The notes: a model not told the origin generated them from the letters alone. 53,633 nt of DNA from Pseudomonas sp. (GCF_028293835.1 NZ_JAQGNX010000063.1:1-53633); one strand, 5' to 3'. Counted from the stretch's first letter, positions 1-9,490 are shown. Made by a program: numbers and translations.

Positions 1-117
1 AAGAACTTGGAAGAAGCAGCAAAAATGGTCGATGAATCGGTTCGGATTTACAATGCTGAACGACCGCATCTGGCCCTAAATTACAAAACGCCCGATGCGG
101 TGCATCGGGCGTTTTGA
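1..117 (+). CDS. IS3-family transposase, C-terminal fragment (5' end outside window)
   Basis: The last 38 residues of a transposase are visible. They include YNAERPHLALNYKTPDAVH, the hallmark C-terminus of the DDE integrase core (rve) domain of IS3-family OrfB. In the full protein this domain carries out DNA strand transfer of the element. The catalytic residues lie upstream of the window, so activity cannot be judged. The frame ends cleanly at TGA and the probable terminal inverted repeat follows. Confidence 0.8.
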   Translation, partial: KNLEEAAKMVDESVRIYNAERPHLALNYKTPDAVHRAF

Positions 118-154
118 GACCGAAATAGGTGTAAACCTATTTCAGGACTAGACA
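1..154 (+). mobile_element. Right end of an IS3-family insertion sequence
   Basis: The window opens inside the last part of an IS3-type transposase (stop at 115-117). About 37 bp of non-coding DNA follow, and the element appears to end near 154. Read inward from 154 the end is TGTCTAGTCCTGAAATAGGT, the TG...CA terminus usual for IS3-family elements. The left end and the target duplication lie outside the window, so the exact boundary is an inference. Confidence 0.65.
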
Positions 155-175
155 GGATTACGGCCGGGATTTGCC

Positions 176-883
176 TTAAAACGAATGCGCCTGTTGCCGT
201 CTGCGCCACTGACTTAAACTTTGTTCCAGGCGTGCAGGGCTGTCGATCAATTGTTTGCGGGCATGGCTGAACAGGATCAGTGCCAGTTCGGCTGTTACCA
301 AGGCGTCGGCGCTGGCGTGGTGGCGCTCGCCCGCTTGCAGGCCGAAAAACGCGGTCCAGTCATCGAGACCCGCCTGGCGGATGTTGGCATTGGGGAACAG
401 CATCGGCGCCATCTGCGCGACATCGATAAATCGGTGCTGCAAGCGATAGCCCAGGCTGTCTTTGAGCGCACGGCTCAGCATGTGTTGGTCGAATGCCGCG
501 TGGAAGGCCATCAGCGGACTGTTGCCGACAAACTCCATCAGGTCCAGCAGTGCGTCGACCGGCTCGCTACCGGCCGCGATGGCGCTCGGTCCCAAACCAT
601 GCAGCAACACGCTGGGACTCAGCTTGTGGTCTGGGCGCAACAGCGTGCGTTCGAATTGTTGGCCGAAGTCGATGGCGCCGTCTTCGATCACCACTGCGCC
701 GATGGACAATACCTGATCGCGGTTGAGGTTCAATCCGCTGGTTTCCAGGTCCAGCACCACCCAACGTTGCTGACGCAACGGATTTTCGTTGACTGGCGCG
801 CAGGTGGCCAGGTTCTCCAGACGCTGCCGTTGGCGAGCATCGAGGGCGGGTGCGGCACTGCGTAGCCAGGCAAACAGGTTCAT
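176..883 (-). CDS. DnaQ-like 3'-5' exonuclease (DEDDh family)
   Basis: This 235-residue protein matches the exonuclease fold of DNA polymerase III epsilon and RNase T relatives. Motif Exo I is LDLETSG (Asp45, Glu47). An AFHAAFD segment supplies the second Asp, and HHASADA carries the general-base His and last Asp of DEDDh enzymes. It has no polymerase-binding tail, so it is a stand-alone nuclease rather than the replicative proofreading subunit. Its ATG overlaps the TGA of the upstream cNMP/CBS/DUF294 gene (ATGA at 880-883), which implies translational coupling and a shared job. The substrate is unknown. The downstream side abuts the IS end. Confidence 0.85.
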   Translation of the reverse strand: MNLFAWLRSAAPALDARQRQRLENLATCAPVNENPLRQQRWVVLDLETSGLNLNRDQVLSIGAVVIEDGAIDFGQQFERTLLRPDHKLSPSVLLHGLGPSAIAAGSEPVDALLDLMEFVGNSPLMAFHAAFDQHMLSRALKDSLGYRLQHRFIDVAQMAPMLFPNANIRQAGLDDWTAFFGLQAGERHHASADALVTAELALILFSHARKQLIDSPARLEQSLSQWRRRQQAHSF

Positions 884-2814
884 AGCTGATAGCGCAACGT
901 CAGACTGCTTTGCAGGCGTTGGGCCTGGCGCAAAGACTCCCGCAGAATACGTCGATCCAAATGGTTGAGAATGTCGGGATCGACGCGGTTCGAATACGGC
1001 AGGTTTTGCCGACTTTGTAGCTGATGTTGCTGCATTCGGGTTTGCTGAATGAAGTGGTACGCCTCTTCATAGGCGGCGCCATCCAGCGGTTCGATGACTT
1101 CTTTGTCGACCAATTCCCGCAGACGCTCAAGGGTGTTATTAGCCTCGACACCGTTGGCCAGTGCCAGCAGGCGGGCGCCGTCGACAAAAGGCGTCAGGCC
1201 TTGAACCTTGAGGTCTAGCGTGGCTTTTTCAGCGCCCTTGCGGGCCAGCACGAATTCCCGGAAGCGACCGACTGGAGGCCGCTGGCGTAGCGCGTTGTCG
1301 GCCATCATGCGTTGAAATAACCGGTTGTCTGCGACCTGATCGAGGATTCCACGGCGCAATTCATCGGCGCTGCGCTCGTCGCCCCACACCACCCGCAAGT
1401 CGAAATAGATGCTGGAGGCCAGCAGGTTCTCTGGCGTCGCTTCACGAATGAACGCAGAGAAACGACGCGCCCATTCTCCGCGCGACAGACACAGGTCGGG
1501 ATTACCCGCCATGATGTTGCCTTTGCACAAGGTAAATCCGCACTGCGCCAGACTTTGGTTGATCTGCTGGGCCAAGGGCAACAACTGCGCGCGGATGGCG
1601 GCTGCTTCCGCCGCGTCTTTGGCTTCGAACAGAATGCCGTTGTCCTGATCGGTGTACAGCGTTTGCTCGCGGCGACCTTCGCTGCCAAAGCACAACCAAC
1701 TGAACGCAATGCCAGGATCGCCTTTCTCCAGCAGCGTCAGCTCGATGACTCGGCACACGGTATGGTCGTTGAGCAGAGTGATTATCTGGGTAATCTGCGT
1801 CGAGGAAGCGCCATGGGCCAGCATGCGGTCGACCAGTTGCACGATTTCCCCGCGCAGGTTGGCCAGGCTTTCGATTTTCGGCGCGTTACGAATGGTCCGC
1901 GCCAAATGCACCAGGTCCACGCGCTGCAAGGAAAACAAATCACGCTCGGACACCACGCCGCATAAACGCTGATCCTTAACCAGGCAGACGTGGGCGATGT
2001 GCCGTTCAGTCATGGCGATTGCCGCGTCAAAAGCGCTGGCATCGGGACTGAGAAAAAACGGTTTCTGGATCATGCTTTTTTCGATGGGAAAGCCGAAGTC
2101 TCCGGTGCCGTCGGCCACCACTTGGCGCAGGTCGCGCAAGGTGAAAATACCCAGCGGCGCCTTGTGTTCATCGACGATCACAATGCTGCCCACCTGTTGC
2201 TCATGCATCAGCTTGACCGCTTCACGCAACGGAGTGTCAGGGCTGCAGGTTACCGGGTGACGCATGGCCAATTCGCCGAGGCGCGAATTCAAGGAATATT
2301 GGGTGCCCAAGGTCTCTGCGGCGCGTTGTTGGACCTGTTGGTTAACCTGATCGAGTAAGCTGCTAACCCCGCGTAACGCGAAGTCGCGAAAAACGCTGGA
2401 AATAGCGAACAGTTTGATAAATGCCAGTTTGTTCAGCTGCAGGCAAAACGTGTCTTCAGCCGCCAGATGCTCAGTGCGGGTGGCGCGTTCGCCCAGCAGC
2501 GCGGCCAGCGGGAAACACTCCCCTGTGGAGATTTCGAAGGTGGTTTCGGTTCCGCTCTTTGCCGGGTGCGTGCGTTCTCCCACTACCCGACCGGTTTTGA
2601 CGATGTAAAAATGTTCTACCGGCCCGTCCGTTGGCTTGATAATGCTTTCGTCAGCTGCATAAAAACGCAGCTGGCACTGTTCGACTAGGTACGCCAGGTG
2701 GGCGTTTTCCATCTGGTTGAACGGTGGGAATTTTTGCAGGAATTGGATGGTGCCGTGTATGTTCTGCAACACCGCCGTCTTGCCTGCCTGGGTGAAAGCA
2801 TCTGCCTTACTCAT
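880..2814 (-). CDS. Cyclic-nucleotide-binding/CBS/DUF294 nucleotidyltransferase-like protein
   Basis: A 644-residue multidomain signalling protein. Roughly residues 15-140 form a cNMP-binding jelly roll. Residues 190-300 hold two CBS repeats (MRHPVTCSPDTPLREAV and a second with FLSPDASAFDAA). Residues 330-470 resemble the DUF294 nucleotidyltransferase (SWLCFGSEGRREQTLYTDQDNG, with the GS and DxD-type acidic pattern), followed by a helical DUF294 C-terminal domain. In known relatives the CBS domains sense adenosine nucleotides, and the nucleotidyltransferase is of GlnD/GlnE style but with unknown substrate. An upstream TTG at 2820 is in frame. ATG 2814 is preferred because the family normally begins near MSKADAF. 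It overlaps the exonuclease gene by 4 bp. Confidence 0.85.
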   Translation of the reverse strand: MSKADAFTQAGKTAVLQNIHGTIQFLQKFPPFNQMENAHLAYLVEQCQLRFYAADESIIKPTDGPVEHFYIVKTGRVVGERTHPAKSGTETTFEISTGECFPLAALLGERATRTEHLAAEDTFCLQLNKLAFIKLFAISSVFRDFALRGVSSLLDQVNQQVQQRAAETLGTQYSLNSRLGELAMRHPVTCSPDTPLREAVKLMHEQQVGSIVIVDEHKAPLGIFTLRDLRQVVADGTGDFGFPIEKSMIQKPFFLSPDASAFDAAIAMTERHIAHVCLVKDQRLCGVVSERDLFSLQRVDLVHLARTIRNAPKIESLANLRGEIVQLVDRMLAHGASSTQITQIITLLNDHTVCRVIELTLLEKGDPGIAFSWLCFGSEGRREQTLYTDQDNGILFEAKDAAEAAAIRAQLLPLAQQINQSLAQCGFTLCKGNIMAGNPDLCLSRGEWARRFSAFIREATPENLLASSIYFDLRVVWGDERSADELRRGILDQVADNRLFQRMMADNALRQRPPVGRFREFVLARKGAEKATLDLKVQGLTPFVDGARLLALANGVEANNTLERLRELVDKEVIEPLDGAAYEEAYHFIQQTRMQQHQLQSRQNLPYSNRVDPDILNHLDRRILRESLRQAQRLQSSLTLRYQL

Positions 2815-2987
2815 GACCAATACCGCTTATGTAGAACTGTTTTTAGAATCGGTTTTTTCGACAGCCATGGTCGACCGCTTGCGCGTAAGTGCCCATTCGA
2901 CGTAAGTCTAGGGTAGGGGGCCGATAAAACGCACAGCGCACCTTTGTGGATTCGCTGTCCTAATGCAGATGAACGATTGAGAGATGT

Positions 2988-3434
2988 ATGTCCGATCTCG
3001 ACCTTTTGAGTGATGAAGAGCGCGAAGCGATTAATGAGGCGATGCAAAACTCTGATCCGCTTGCGCAACAACGGGTGCTGATTGTCGATGACAATCGAGA
3101 CTCGCGAGAGTTATTGGCTGAAATTCTCAGTTTGAACGGCATTAGCTGTTTGACGGCGGCGGACTGTGCCTCGGCGATGAGTTTGCTTGAAACCCCCAAA
3201 TCCATCGGTTTACTGATTACGGATTTGCGCATGGAGCCGTGCAGCGGACTGGACCTGATCCGTTGGGTACGCGAGTCAACCCTGGCGGCGCTGCCGATTA
3301 TCATCGTTTCTGGCGATGCGGATGTTCAAGACGCCATTGCGGCGATGCATCTGGGCGTGGTGGATTTTTTGCTTAAGCCGATAAATACAGAGCGGCTATT
3401 GGAATTGGTAAAACGGGAGTTGGGGGTTCTGTAG
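2988..3434 (+). CDS. Orphan response-regulator receiver protein
   Basis: A 148-residue protein with a single CheY-like receiver domain (about residues 28-145). The acidic pair Asp34-Asp35, phosphoacceptor Asp79 in ITDLRM, Ser108 and Lys130 are all in place, so it should be phosphorylatable. About 27 acidic and helical residues precede the domain. There is no output domain and no adjacent histidine kinase. It is divergent from the cNMP/CBS/DUF294 gene, with a 167-bp gap that must hold both promoters. A GAGAG ribosome site lies just upstream of ATG 2988. Such proteins usually act by protein-protein contact, but its partner cannot be read from the sequence. Confidence 0.85.
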   Translation: MSDLDLLSDEEREAINEAMQNSDPLAQQRVLIVDDNRDSRELLAEILSLNGISCLTAADCASAMSLLETPKSIGLLITDLRMEPCSGLDLIRWVRESTLAALPIIIVSGDADVQDAIAAMHLGVVDFLLKPINTERLLELVKRELGVL

Positions 3435-3486
3435 GAGGGGCCGCCACGTCTTCGACACCGCGCTGTCGCGCAGCAAATACAAAACC

Positions 3487-3603
3487 TGTAGTAGCTGCCG
3501 AAGGCTGCGATAGGCCGGGGCCGCGGGCGACCGGCACGACCTTCAGCGGCATCACGAGGGCGACCGGTTCCCTGTCGAATCGCAGCCTTCGGCAGCTCCT
3601 ACA
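3487..3603. repeat. REP pair (REPIN), GTAGGAGCTGCCGAAGGC type
   Basis: The arms at 3487-3511 and 3579-3603 are inverted copies of a 25-bp sequence (TGTAGTAGCTGCCGAAGGCT... and its complement ending CGGCAGCTCCTACA) with one mismatch. About 67 bp separate them. The element sits between two convergent genes, a common REP location. It shares both arm and internal sequence with the copy at 31451-31556. A CGCGCTGTCGCGC hairpin precedes it at about 3460-3472. Confidence 0.85.
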
Positions 3604-3619
3604 GGAGTTTATCTCAGTG

Positions 3620-5797
3620 TCAAATCCCGTTTTTTGCTTTGAACTCACGACGGCGGCGGTGCAGTACTGGTTCGGTGTAGCCGTTGGGTTGTTTAGTCCC
3701 TTCGATCACCAGTTCAAGTGCGGCCTGGAAGGCGATGTTGCTGTCGAAATCCGGCGCCAGGGGGCGGTACAGCGGGTCATTGGCGTTCTGCCGGTCTACC
3801 ACTGGCGCCATGCGCTTGAGGCTTTGGACAACTTGAGTTTCGTTGACCACACCATGGCGTAACCAGTTGGCGATGTGCTGGCTGGAAATCCGCAATGTGG
3901 CGCGGTCTTCCATCAGGCCGATATCGTTGATGTCCGGCACCTTCGAGCAACCCACGCCCTGGTCGATCCAGCGCACCACATACCCGAGAATGCCCTGAGC
4001 GTTGTTGTCCAGTTCATTCTGGATCTCGTCAGCCGTCCAGTCAGTATTGGGCGCCAACGGGATGGTCAGAATATCGTCGACCGACGCGCGCGCACGTTTG
4101 GCCAGCTCGACCTGGCGGGCGAACACATCAACCTTGTGATAATGCAGCGCGTGTAGCGCAGCAGCGGTGGGCGACGGCACCCATGCGGTGTTAGCGCCGG
4201 CCAGCGGGTGAGCGATTTTCTGCTCAAGCATCGCCGCCATCAGGTCAGGCATTGCCCACATGCCTTTACCGATTTGCGCACGACCTTGCAGGCCACAGCT
4301 TAAACCGATATCGACGTTCCAGTTCTCGTAAGCGCTGATCCACTTCTCGGCTTTCATCTGCGCTTTGCGCACTACCGGGCCAGCTTCCATGGAGGTGTGA
4401 ATCTCATCGCCGGTGCGATCCAGGAAGCCGGTGTTGATAAACACTACGCGCTCACTGGCAGCCTGGATGCAGGATTTGAGGTTGACCGTAGTGCGCCGCT
4501 CTTCGTCCATGATGCCGACCTTGAGCGTGTTGCGCGGCAGATTCAGCACGTCTTCCACGCGTCCGAACAGCTCGTTAGTGAACGCCGCTTCTTCCGGACC
4601 GTGCATTTTCGGCTTAACGATGTACACCGAACCGGCACGGCTGTTGCTGCGCTGGCTGCTGCCATTGAGGCTGTGTATCGCAGCAAGGCTGGTCAGCAAA
4701 CCATCGAGAATGCCTTCCGGGACTTCGTTGCCGTCCTTGTCGAGAATGGCGTCGATGGTCATCAGGTGACCGACGTTGCGAATGAACAGCAATGAACGAC
4801 CATGCAGGCTGACCTCGCCACCGTTCGGCGCGCTGTACACCCGGTCGGCGTTCATGGTGCGTGTAAACGTTTCGCCGCCTTTGGTTACCTGCTCGGCCAA
4901 ATCGCCTTTCATCAAGCCCAGCCAATTGCGGTACACCACGACTTTATCGTCGGCATCAACGGCAGCAATGGAGTCTTCGCAGTCCATGATGGTGGTCAAC
5001 GCGGCTTCCAGCAGCACGTCTTTCACGCCCGCAGCGTCGGTTTGGCCGACGGGGCTGGAGGCATCGATCTGAATCTCGAAATGCAGGCCGTTGTGTTTGA
5101 GCAGAATCGCCGTGGGAGCCGATGCCGGGCCTTGATAGCCGATCAGTTGCGCGTCATCGGCCAGGCCGGTATTGCTGCCACCTTTGAGCGATACGACCAG
5201 CTTGCCGTCGATCAGCTTGTAGCCGACGGACTCCACATGGGAGCCAGCAGCCAACGGCGCGGCGTCGTCGAGGAAGGCGCGGGCGAAAGCGATCACCTTG
5301 TCACCGCGGACCTTGTTGTAACCCTTGGTTTTTTCCGCGCCATTGGCTTCGCTGATGGCGTCGGTGCCGTAGAGCGCGTCGTACAAAGAACCCCAGCGTG
5401 CGTTCGATGCATTGAGGGCAAAGCGCGCGTTCATGACCGGAACCACCAGTTGCGGGCCTGCCATGCGCGCCACTTCGTCGTCGACGTTTTGTGTGGTGAT
5501 CTGGAAGTCTGCCGCTTCCGGGAGCAGATACCCAATCTCTTGCAGGAAGGCTTTATACGCCGGGGCATCATGGGCAGTACCGGCTTGAGCCTGGTGCCAG
5601 GCATCGATCTGCGCCTGGAAATCATCACGTTTGGCGAGTAGGGCTTTGTTCTTCGGTGCCAGCTCATTGATGAGCTTTTCTGCACCGGTCCAGAACGTGG
5701 CGGCATCAAGGCCGGTTCCCGGAATGGCTTCGTTATTGACGAAGTCCAACAGGACTTTGGCGACCTGAAGGCCACCGACTTGAACGTGTTCAGTCAT
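3620..5797 (-). CDS. glcB: Malate synthase G
   Basis: Condenses glyoxylate with acetyl-CoA to malate, completing growth on acetate, glycolate and fatty acids. The 725-residue length and the characteristic segments ([63 protein letters not shown]) identify the single-chain G isoform rather than AceB. ATG 5797 is preferred over an in-frame GTG at 5809 because a GAGG ribosome site lies between them. The gene is monocistronic. A REP pair follows it, and a perfect inverted repeat (5846-5873) lies in its promoter region. Confidence 0.97.
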   Translation of the reverse strand: MTEHVQVGGLQVAKVLLDFVNNEAIPGTGLDAATFWTGAEKLINELAPKNKALLAKRDDFQAQIDAWHQAQAGTAHDAPAYKAFLQEIGYLLPEAADFQITTQNVDDEVARMAGPQLVVPVMNARFALNASNARWGSLYDALYGTDAISEANGAEKTKGYNKVRGDKVIAFARAFLDDAAPLAAGSHVESVGYKLIDGKLVVSLKGGSNTGLADDAQLIGYQGPASAPTAILLKHNGLHFEIQIDASSPVGQTDAAGVKDVLLEAALTTIMDCEDSIAAVDADDKVVVYRNWLGLMKGDLAEQVTKGGETFTRTMNADRVYSAPNGGEVSLHGRSLLFIRNVGHLMTIDAILDKDGNEVPEGILDGLLTSLAAIHSLNGSSQRSNSRAGSVYIVKPKMHGPEEAAFTNELFGRVEDVLNLPRNTLKVGIMDEERRTTVNLKSCIQAASERVVFINTGFLDRTGDEIHTSMEAGPVVRKAQMKAEKWISAYENWNVDIGLSCGLQGRAQIGKGMWAMPDLMAAMLEQKIAHPLAGANTAWVPSPTAAALHALHYHKVDVFARQVELAKRARASVDDILTIPLAPNTDWTADEIQNELDNNAQGILGYVVRWIDQGVGCSKVPDINDIGLMEDRATLRISSQHIANWLRHGVVNETQVVQSLKRMAPVVDRQNANDPLYRPLAPDFDSNIAFQAALELVIEGTKQPNGYTEPVLHRRRREFKAKNGI

Positions 5798-5845
5798 TAC
5801 TTGCCTCACTCTGCTCAGCGGTTAGCTTTTCATCGATCAAACATT

Positions 5846-5873
5846 ATGTAGTGCGCGCTGCGGCATACTACAT
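5846..5873. promoter_or_regulatory. Perfect inverted repeat upstream of glcB, candidate operator
   Basis: ATGTAGT at 5846-5852 and ACTACAT at 5867-5873 are exact inverted copies separated by 14 bp. They lie 49-76 bp upstream of the glcB start codon, where a dimeric regulator could control the gene. The spacing, about two helical turns between half-site centres, fits a transcription factor better than an RNA hairpin. The binding protein is not known. The rest of the 313-bp gap between glcB and the next gene shows no further gene. Confidence 0.4.
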
Positions 5874-6110
5874 GAAGCGTTGGGTTGTGAAAATCTGGGT
5901 AAATACGTCATTGAACGACCCTTTATTAACTTCGGGTCACTCTAAGGGACAGGATGTTCTCAAAAATGACATGGATTGTTCCAGATAATTATTAAAACGG
6001 TACACGATTTGTTTTGCCCGAGCTTGGTTGCCCTTGCCTATACTTCTTCGGGCAGCTTGCGTATTTATGCACTATCCAGTGCCGGGCGCTTCAGAATAAG
6101 AGGATTGAGC

Positions 6111-6629
6111 GTGGATCATCTCGTTATAACAGTATTTGCTCCCGATCAACCGGGCCAGGTTGAGCGCATCGCCGAATGCATTGCAGAGCATGGCGGCAAT
6201 TGGCTTGAAAGCCGTATGTCACGCTTGGCCGGTCAATTTGCCGGCGTGATCAAAGTTGGCGTGCCAGCCGAATCCCACGATGAAATGCTGGATGGTTTAC
6301 AGAGATTGGCGGAGCACGGCATTCGGGTGCTGGTGGCCAAGAGTGAAATCGAGCAGTCGTGCAACTGGAAGCCGATTGCGATGGAACTGGTGGGAAATGA
6401 CCGACCGGGCATCGTCCGTGACATTACCCGGGTGTTGGCTGAGCAGGGGGTGAACCTTGAGCGGTTAGTCACCAGCGTCACCCCAGCGCCCATGAGCAGC
6501 GAACTGCTGTTTCATGCCGACGCGATTCTCGGTGTGCCGCTAACGCTGTCATTGGAGGTACTGCAGAAGCGTTTGGAAACTCTGGCGGATGACCTGATGG
6601 TTGAGCTGGTGCTGAAAACCGAAGAGTGA
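6111..6629 (+). CDS. GcvR-like ACT-domain regulatory protein
   Basis: A 172-residue protein with two tandem ACT domains (about residues 3-75 and 88-165; second begins MELVGNDRPGIVRDITRVL). It resembles GcvR, which in enteric bacteria represses glycine cleavage genes by binding GcvA in a glycine-dependent way. An open frame extends upstream to 5976. GTG 6111 is chosen because AGAGGA lies about 8 bp before it and the first ACT strand (DHLVITVFAPDQPGQV) begins immediately. There is no DNA-binding domain. The neighbouring glcB handles glyoxylate, so a link to C2/glycine metabolism is possible but only inferred. Confidence 0.8.
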   Translation: MDHLVITVFAPDQPGQVERIAECIAEHGGNWLESRMSRLAGQFAGVIKVGVPAESHDEMLDGLQRLAEHGIRVLVAKSEIEQSCNWKPIAMELVGNDRPGIVRDITRVLAEQGVNLERLVTSVTPAPMSSELLFHADAILGVPLTLSLEVLQKRLETLADDLMVELVLKTEE

Positions 6630-6647
6630 GTTTGTTCTGCTATCTGT

Positions 6648-6665
6648 CTGTAGGAGCCAACGTGT
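6648..6665 (+). repeat. Solo REP half-site
   Basis: TGTAGGAGCCAACGTGTT matches one arm of the GTAGGAGCCAACTTGTTGGCGA repeats found elsewhere in the window. No inverted partner is visible nearby. It lies in the short gap between the convergent gcvR-like gene and rarD. Confidence 0.6.
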
Positions 6666-7568
6666 TTATGAATAGCTTTGTGCCGCATTTCGACGAGAAC
6701 GTAGCCAAATGTCGACGCTGTAAACCGCCAGCCCCGACCAAATAAACGCAAACGCCACCAACGTGATGCTGGAAAGCTGTTCGCCGAATACCAGCACTGC
6801 CAGCGACAGCACCAAGGTAGGCGCCACGTATTGCAGAAACCCCAATGTGGTGTAGGGCAAATGCCGGGCTGCAGCGTTGAAGCAAATCAGCGGCAAGACC
6901 GTGATGGGGCCCGCGGCTGCCAACCACCAGGCCTCGGAAGTCGACCAGAAACCGGGTTGTGCGCTGACCGCCGCGGGGTTGAACACCATCCAGCCAATCG
7001 CTAACGGCACCAGTAACCAGGTTTCCACCACCAAGCCCGGCAATGCCGCCACGGGTGCCTGTTTGCGGATCAGGCCGTAGAATGCGAACGATAACGCCAA
7101 CACCAACGAGACCCAGGGCAGGCTGCCGACTTGCCATACTTGCTGCGCAACACCGACCGCCGCCAAACCCACTGCCAGCCATTGCAGAGGCCGCAAGCGC
7201 TCGCCCAATATCAGCATGCCCAGTAGCACATTCACTAATGGGTTGATGTAATAGCCGAGGCTGGCTTCGACCATTCGTCCGTTGTTTACCGCCCAGACAT
7301 AGGTCAGCCAGTTAATGGCGATCAAGCTTCCGCTCAACGTGAGGACCGCCAGACGACGCGGGTTATCGCGTAGTTCGCGCCACCAGCCCGGATGTTTCCA
7401 CAGCAGTAGTAGTAATGAGCCGAACAGCGCTGACCACAACACGCGATGGACGATGATTTCTACAGGCGGTACAGATGCGATGGCTTTGAAATAAAGCGGA
7501 AACAAGCCCCAGGTGATATAGGCCGTAAGGCCAAGGATGTACCCGCGACGCGGGTTGACGGCGTGCAT
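6666..7568 (-). CDS. rarD: RarD-type EamA-family inner-membrane transporter
   Basis: A 300-residue polytopic membrane protein with about ten hydrophobic segments arranged as two EamA repeats. It has the RarD signature near the N-terminus (GYILGLTAYITWGLFPLYFK and VHRVLWS). RarD was named from chloramphenicol-sensitivity work and its substrate is unsettled. The gene starts at ATG 7568. About 80 bp separate it from the end of the SrkA gene on the same strand, so co-transcription is possible. Confidence 0.9.
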   Translation of the reverse strand: MHAVNPRRGYILGLTAYITWGLFPLYFKAIASVPPVEIIVHRVLWSALFGSLLLLLWKHPGWWRELRDNPRRLAVLTLSGSLIAINWLTYVWAVNNGRMVEASLGYYINPLVNVLLGMLILGERLRPLQWLAVGLAAVGVAQQVWQVGSLPWVSLVLALSFAFYGLIRKQAPVAALPGLVVETWLLVPLAIGWMVFNPAAVSAQPGFWSTSEAWWLAAAGPITVLPLICFNAAARHLPYTTLGFLQYVAPTLVLSLAVLVFGEQLSSITLVAFAFIWSGLAVYSVDIWLRSRRNAAQSYS

Positions 7569-7651
7569 GCATGTTCCTTGTGCGGCGAAATAGTTAACGG
7601 CGTTCAGTCAGCGGCGCCGCTGTCCGGAAACAACGGCGCTAAGTGCGGGGG

Positions 7652-8626
7652 CTAAAACAGCTTCAACGGTTCTTCGTTGAGTGCGGACAATTGTTCGCGC
7701 AGCGCCAATACCTGATCGCCCCAATAACGCTCGGTGCCGAACCAGGGGAAGCTGTGGGGGAAGGCCGGGTCGTCCCAGCGCCGGGCGAGCCAAGCGCTGT
7801 AGTTCATCAAGCGTAAAGCGCGCAACGGTTCGATCAGCGCCAGTTCACGTGGGTTGAAGTCATGAAATTCGCTGTAGCCGTCCATCAATTCCGATAACTG
7901 GCTCAGGCATTCCTGTCGATCACCGGCAAGCATCATCCAAATGTCTTGGGCTGCCGGACCCATGCGGCAGTCGTCGAGATCGACAATGTGGAACATTTCA
8001 TCACGGGCCATCATGTTGCCGGGGTGGCAATCGCCGTGCATGCGGATATTTTTATGCGGCGTGGCAGCGTAGACGTCTTCGACACGCTTGAGCAAATCCC
8101 GGGCAACCGACTCGTAAGCGGGCAACAGGCTACGCGGGATGCAGTTGTTCTCCAGCAAGAAGGCCAGCGAATCATGGCCGAAGTTTTTAACGCCGAGGAC
8201 TTCACGGTGTTCGAACGGCTTTGTGGCACCCACTGCATGTATGCGGCCGAGCAATTGCCCGAGACGATACAGTTGATCCAGGTTGCCCGGCTCTGGCGCC
8301 CGACCGCCGCGACGTGGGAACAGGGTGAAGCGAAAACCGGCGTGTTCATGCAGGGTTTCACCGTTGTGAATCAGGGGCGCCACCACCGGGATATCTACAT
8401 TGGCCAATTCAAAGGTGAAGCTGTGTTCTTCAAGGATGGCTTCGTTGGTCCAGCGCTGAGGCCGGTAGAACTTGGCGATCAGCGGCTCGCCGTCTTCGAT
8501 GCCGACTTGATACACGCGGTTTTCGTAACTGTTGAGCGCAAGAATACGAGCGTCGCTGAGAAAGCCGATGCTTTCGACAGCATCCAGCACCAGGTCAGGC
8601 GTGAGTGTTGCAAACGGGTGGGCCAT
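7652..8626 (-). CDS. srkA: Stress-response Ser/Thr kinase SrkA (YihE)
   Basis: A 324-residue member of the aminoglycoside phosphotransferase/kinase fold. The catalytic loop is visible as MHGDCHPGNM (Asp as base, Asn for metal), followed by IVDLDDCRMGP, the equivalent of the DFG motif. The nucleotide-binding strand region YENRVYQVG is near residue 35 and the lysine is in LIAKFYRP. In E. coli YihE/SrkA protects against envelope and oxidative stress death pathways. An open frame runs upstream to 8698. ATG 8626 is chosen because AGGAGT stands 6 bp before it and the length then equals the family norm. Confidence 0.92.
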   Translation of the reverse strand: MAHPFATLTPDLVLDAVESIGFLSDARILALNSYENRVYQVGIEDGEPLIAKFYRPQRWTNEAILEEHSFTFELANVDIPVVAPLIHNGETLHEHAGFRFTLFPRRGGRAPEPGNLDQLYRLGQLLGRIHAVGATKPFEHREVLGVKNFGHDSLAFLLENNCIPRSLLPAYESVARDLLKRVEDVYAATPHKNIRMHGDCHPGNMMARDEMFHIVDLDDCRMGPAAQDIWMMLAGDRQECLSQLSELMDGYSEFHDFNPRELALIEPLRALRLMNYSAWLARRWDDPAFPHSFPWFGTERYWGDQVLALREQLSALNEEPLKLF

Positions 8627-8725
8627 GCTTACTCCTGCGCGCAGCAGGCTGCCGCGTCGGGCCCGGTATGGTAACGCACTGGGCTCGGCCTGACACAAAG
8701 GGGTCTCGATTTTCCGTTGGCTGGG

Positions 8726-9490
8726 CTACAGCGGCGTGCCCAACAGTACGTACGTCGGTGCAAACTGCGCGCGCACCGACGCGCCCTTTTCCAGTTGCAA
8801 TGCCGCGAGCTGTGCTGGCTCGGCTAAAGAGCACAACGTTTGACCGCCGGGCAGGGAAATTCGCACTTCACTGGGGCCGTCGTCGGCGTCGAGAATGTCT
8901 TCGATTTTTCCGGCCAGGCAATTGTGGCCAGGTGTTACCGGTTGCCCATCGCCCAGCAGTTCGAGCCAGCCGGCTTTGATCAGCGCCACAACGTCAGTGC
9001 CGATTGCCAGTTCAAGTCGCAACGTACTTTCATGGGTGATTTGCGCATCAATCGACACATCGCCAGCCAACAGCAAGCGCACCCGGTCGTTGTGCCCTTG
9101 GCGAGTGATGGTTTCAATACGGCCAAGCAGTTGATTGCGCGCGCTGGTGCGCAACATCAGACGGCTGAGCAAATCCAGATCACTGGTTTCCTCGGTGGCT
9201 TCCAGCACTTGGGTCTGCAACGCTTGCAAGCGCAGGTACAGGCGCAACACGCGCTCGCCTTCCGCCGACAATTGCGCACCGCCCCCGCCACGCCCACCGA
9301 CACTGCGCTCGACCAATGGTTTTTGCGCAAGGTTGTTCAATTCGTCGATTGCGTCCCACGTCGCCTTGTAACTGAGCCCCGCGCTTTTCGCCGCACGGGT
9401 AATCGAACCCTGATCGGCAATGTGCTGAAGCAAAGCGATCCGCTGCGGGCGACGGACCATGTGCTGAGTGAGCAGAAGAGGCAAGGGCAT
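8726..9490 (-). CDS. ModE-type molybdate-responsive transcriptional regulator
   Basis: A 254-residue protein with the ModE layout. An N-terminal winged helix (about residues 8-105, SITRAAKSAGLSYKATWDAI followed by GGRGGGGAQLSAEGERVL) precedes two TOBE/Mop molybdate-binding modules (about 120-185 and 190-254). ModE dimers bind DNA when loaded with molybdate and usually repress modABC. No mod transport genes are in the window, so it would act in trans. ATG 9490 gives the usual ModE length; an open frame continues upstream but lacks family similarity. Confidence 0.88.
   Translation of the reverse strand: MPLPLLLTQHMVRRPQRIALLQHIADQGSITRAAKSAGLSYKATWDAIDELNNLAQKPLVERSVGGRGGGGAQLSAEGERVLRLYLRLQALQTQVLEATEETSDLDLLSRLMLRTSARNQLLGRIETITRQGHNDRVRLLLAGDVSIDAQITHESTLRLELAIGTDVVALIKAGWLELLGDGQPVTPGHNCLAGKIEDILDADDGPSEVRISLPGGQTLCSLAEPAQLAALQLEKGASVRAQFAPTYVLLGTPL

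Noticed and set aside
221..865. A 214-codon plus-strand frame opposite the DnaQ-like exonuclease, and similar long frames opposite bioB, bioF, glcB and the other dehydrogenases
   Set aside because: None shows a family motif or ribosome site, and each lies wholly inside a well-supported gene.
5976..6110. N-terminal extension of the GcvR-like protein from an upstream ATG
   Set aside because: The extra 45 residues show no family match, and a good ribosome site stands before GTG 6111.
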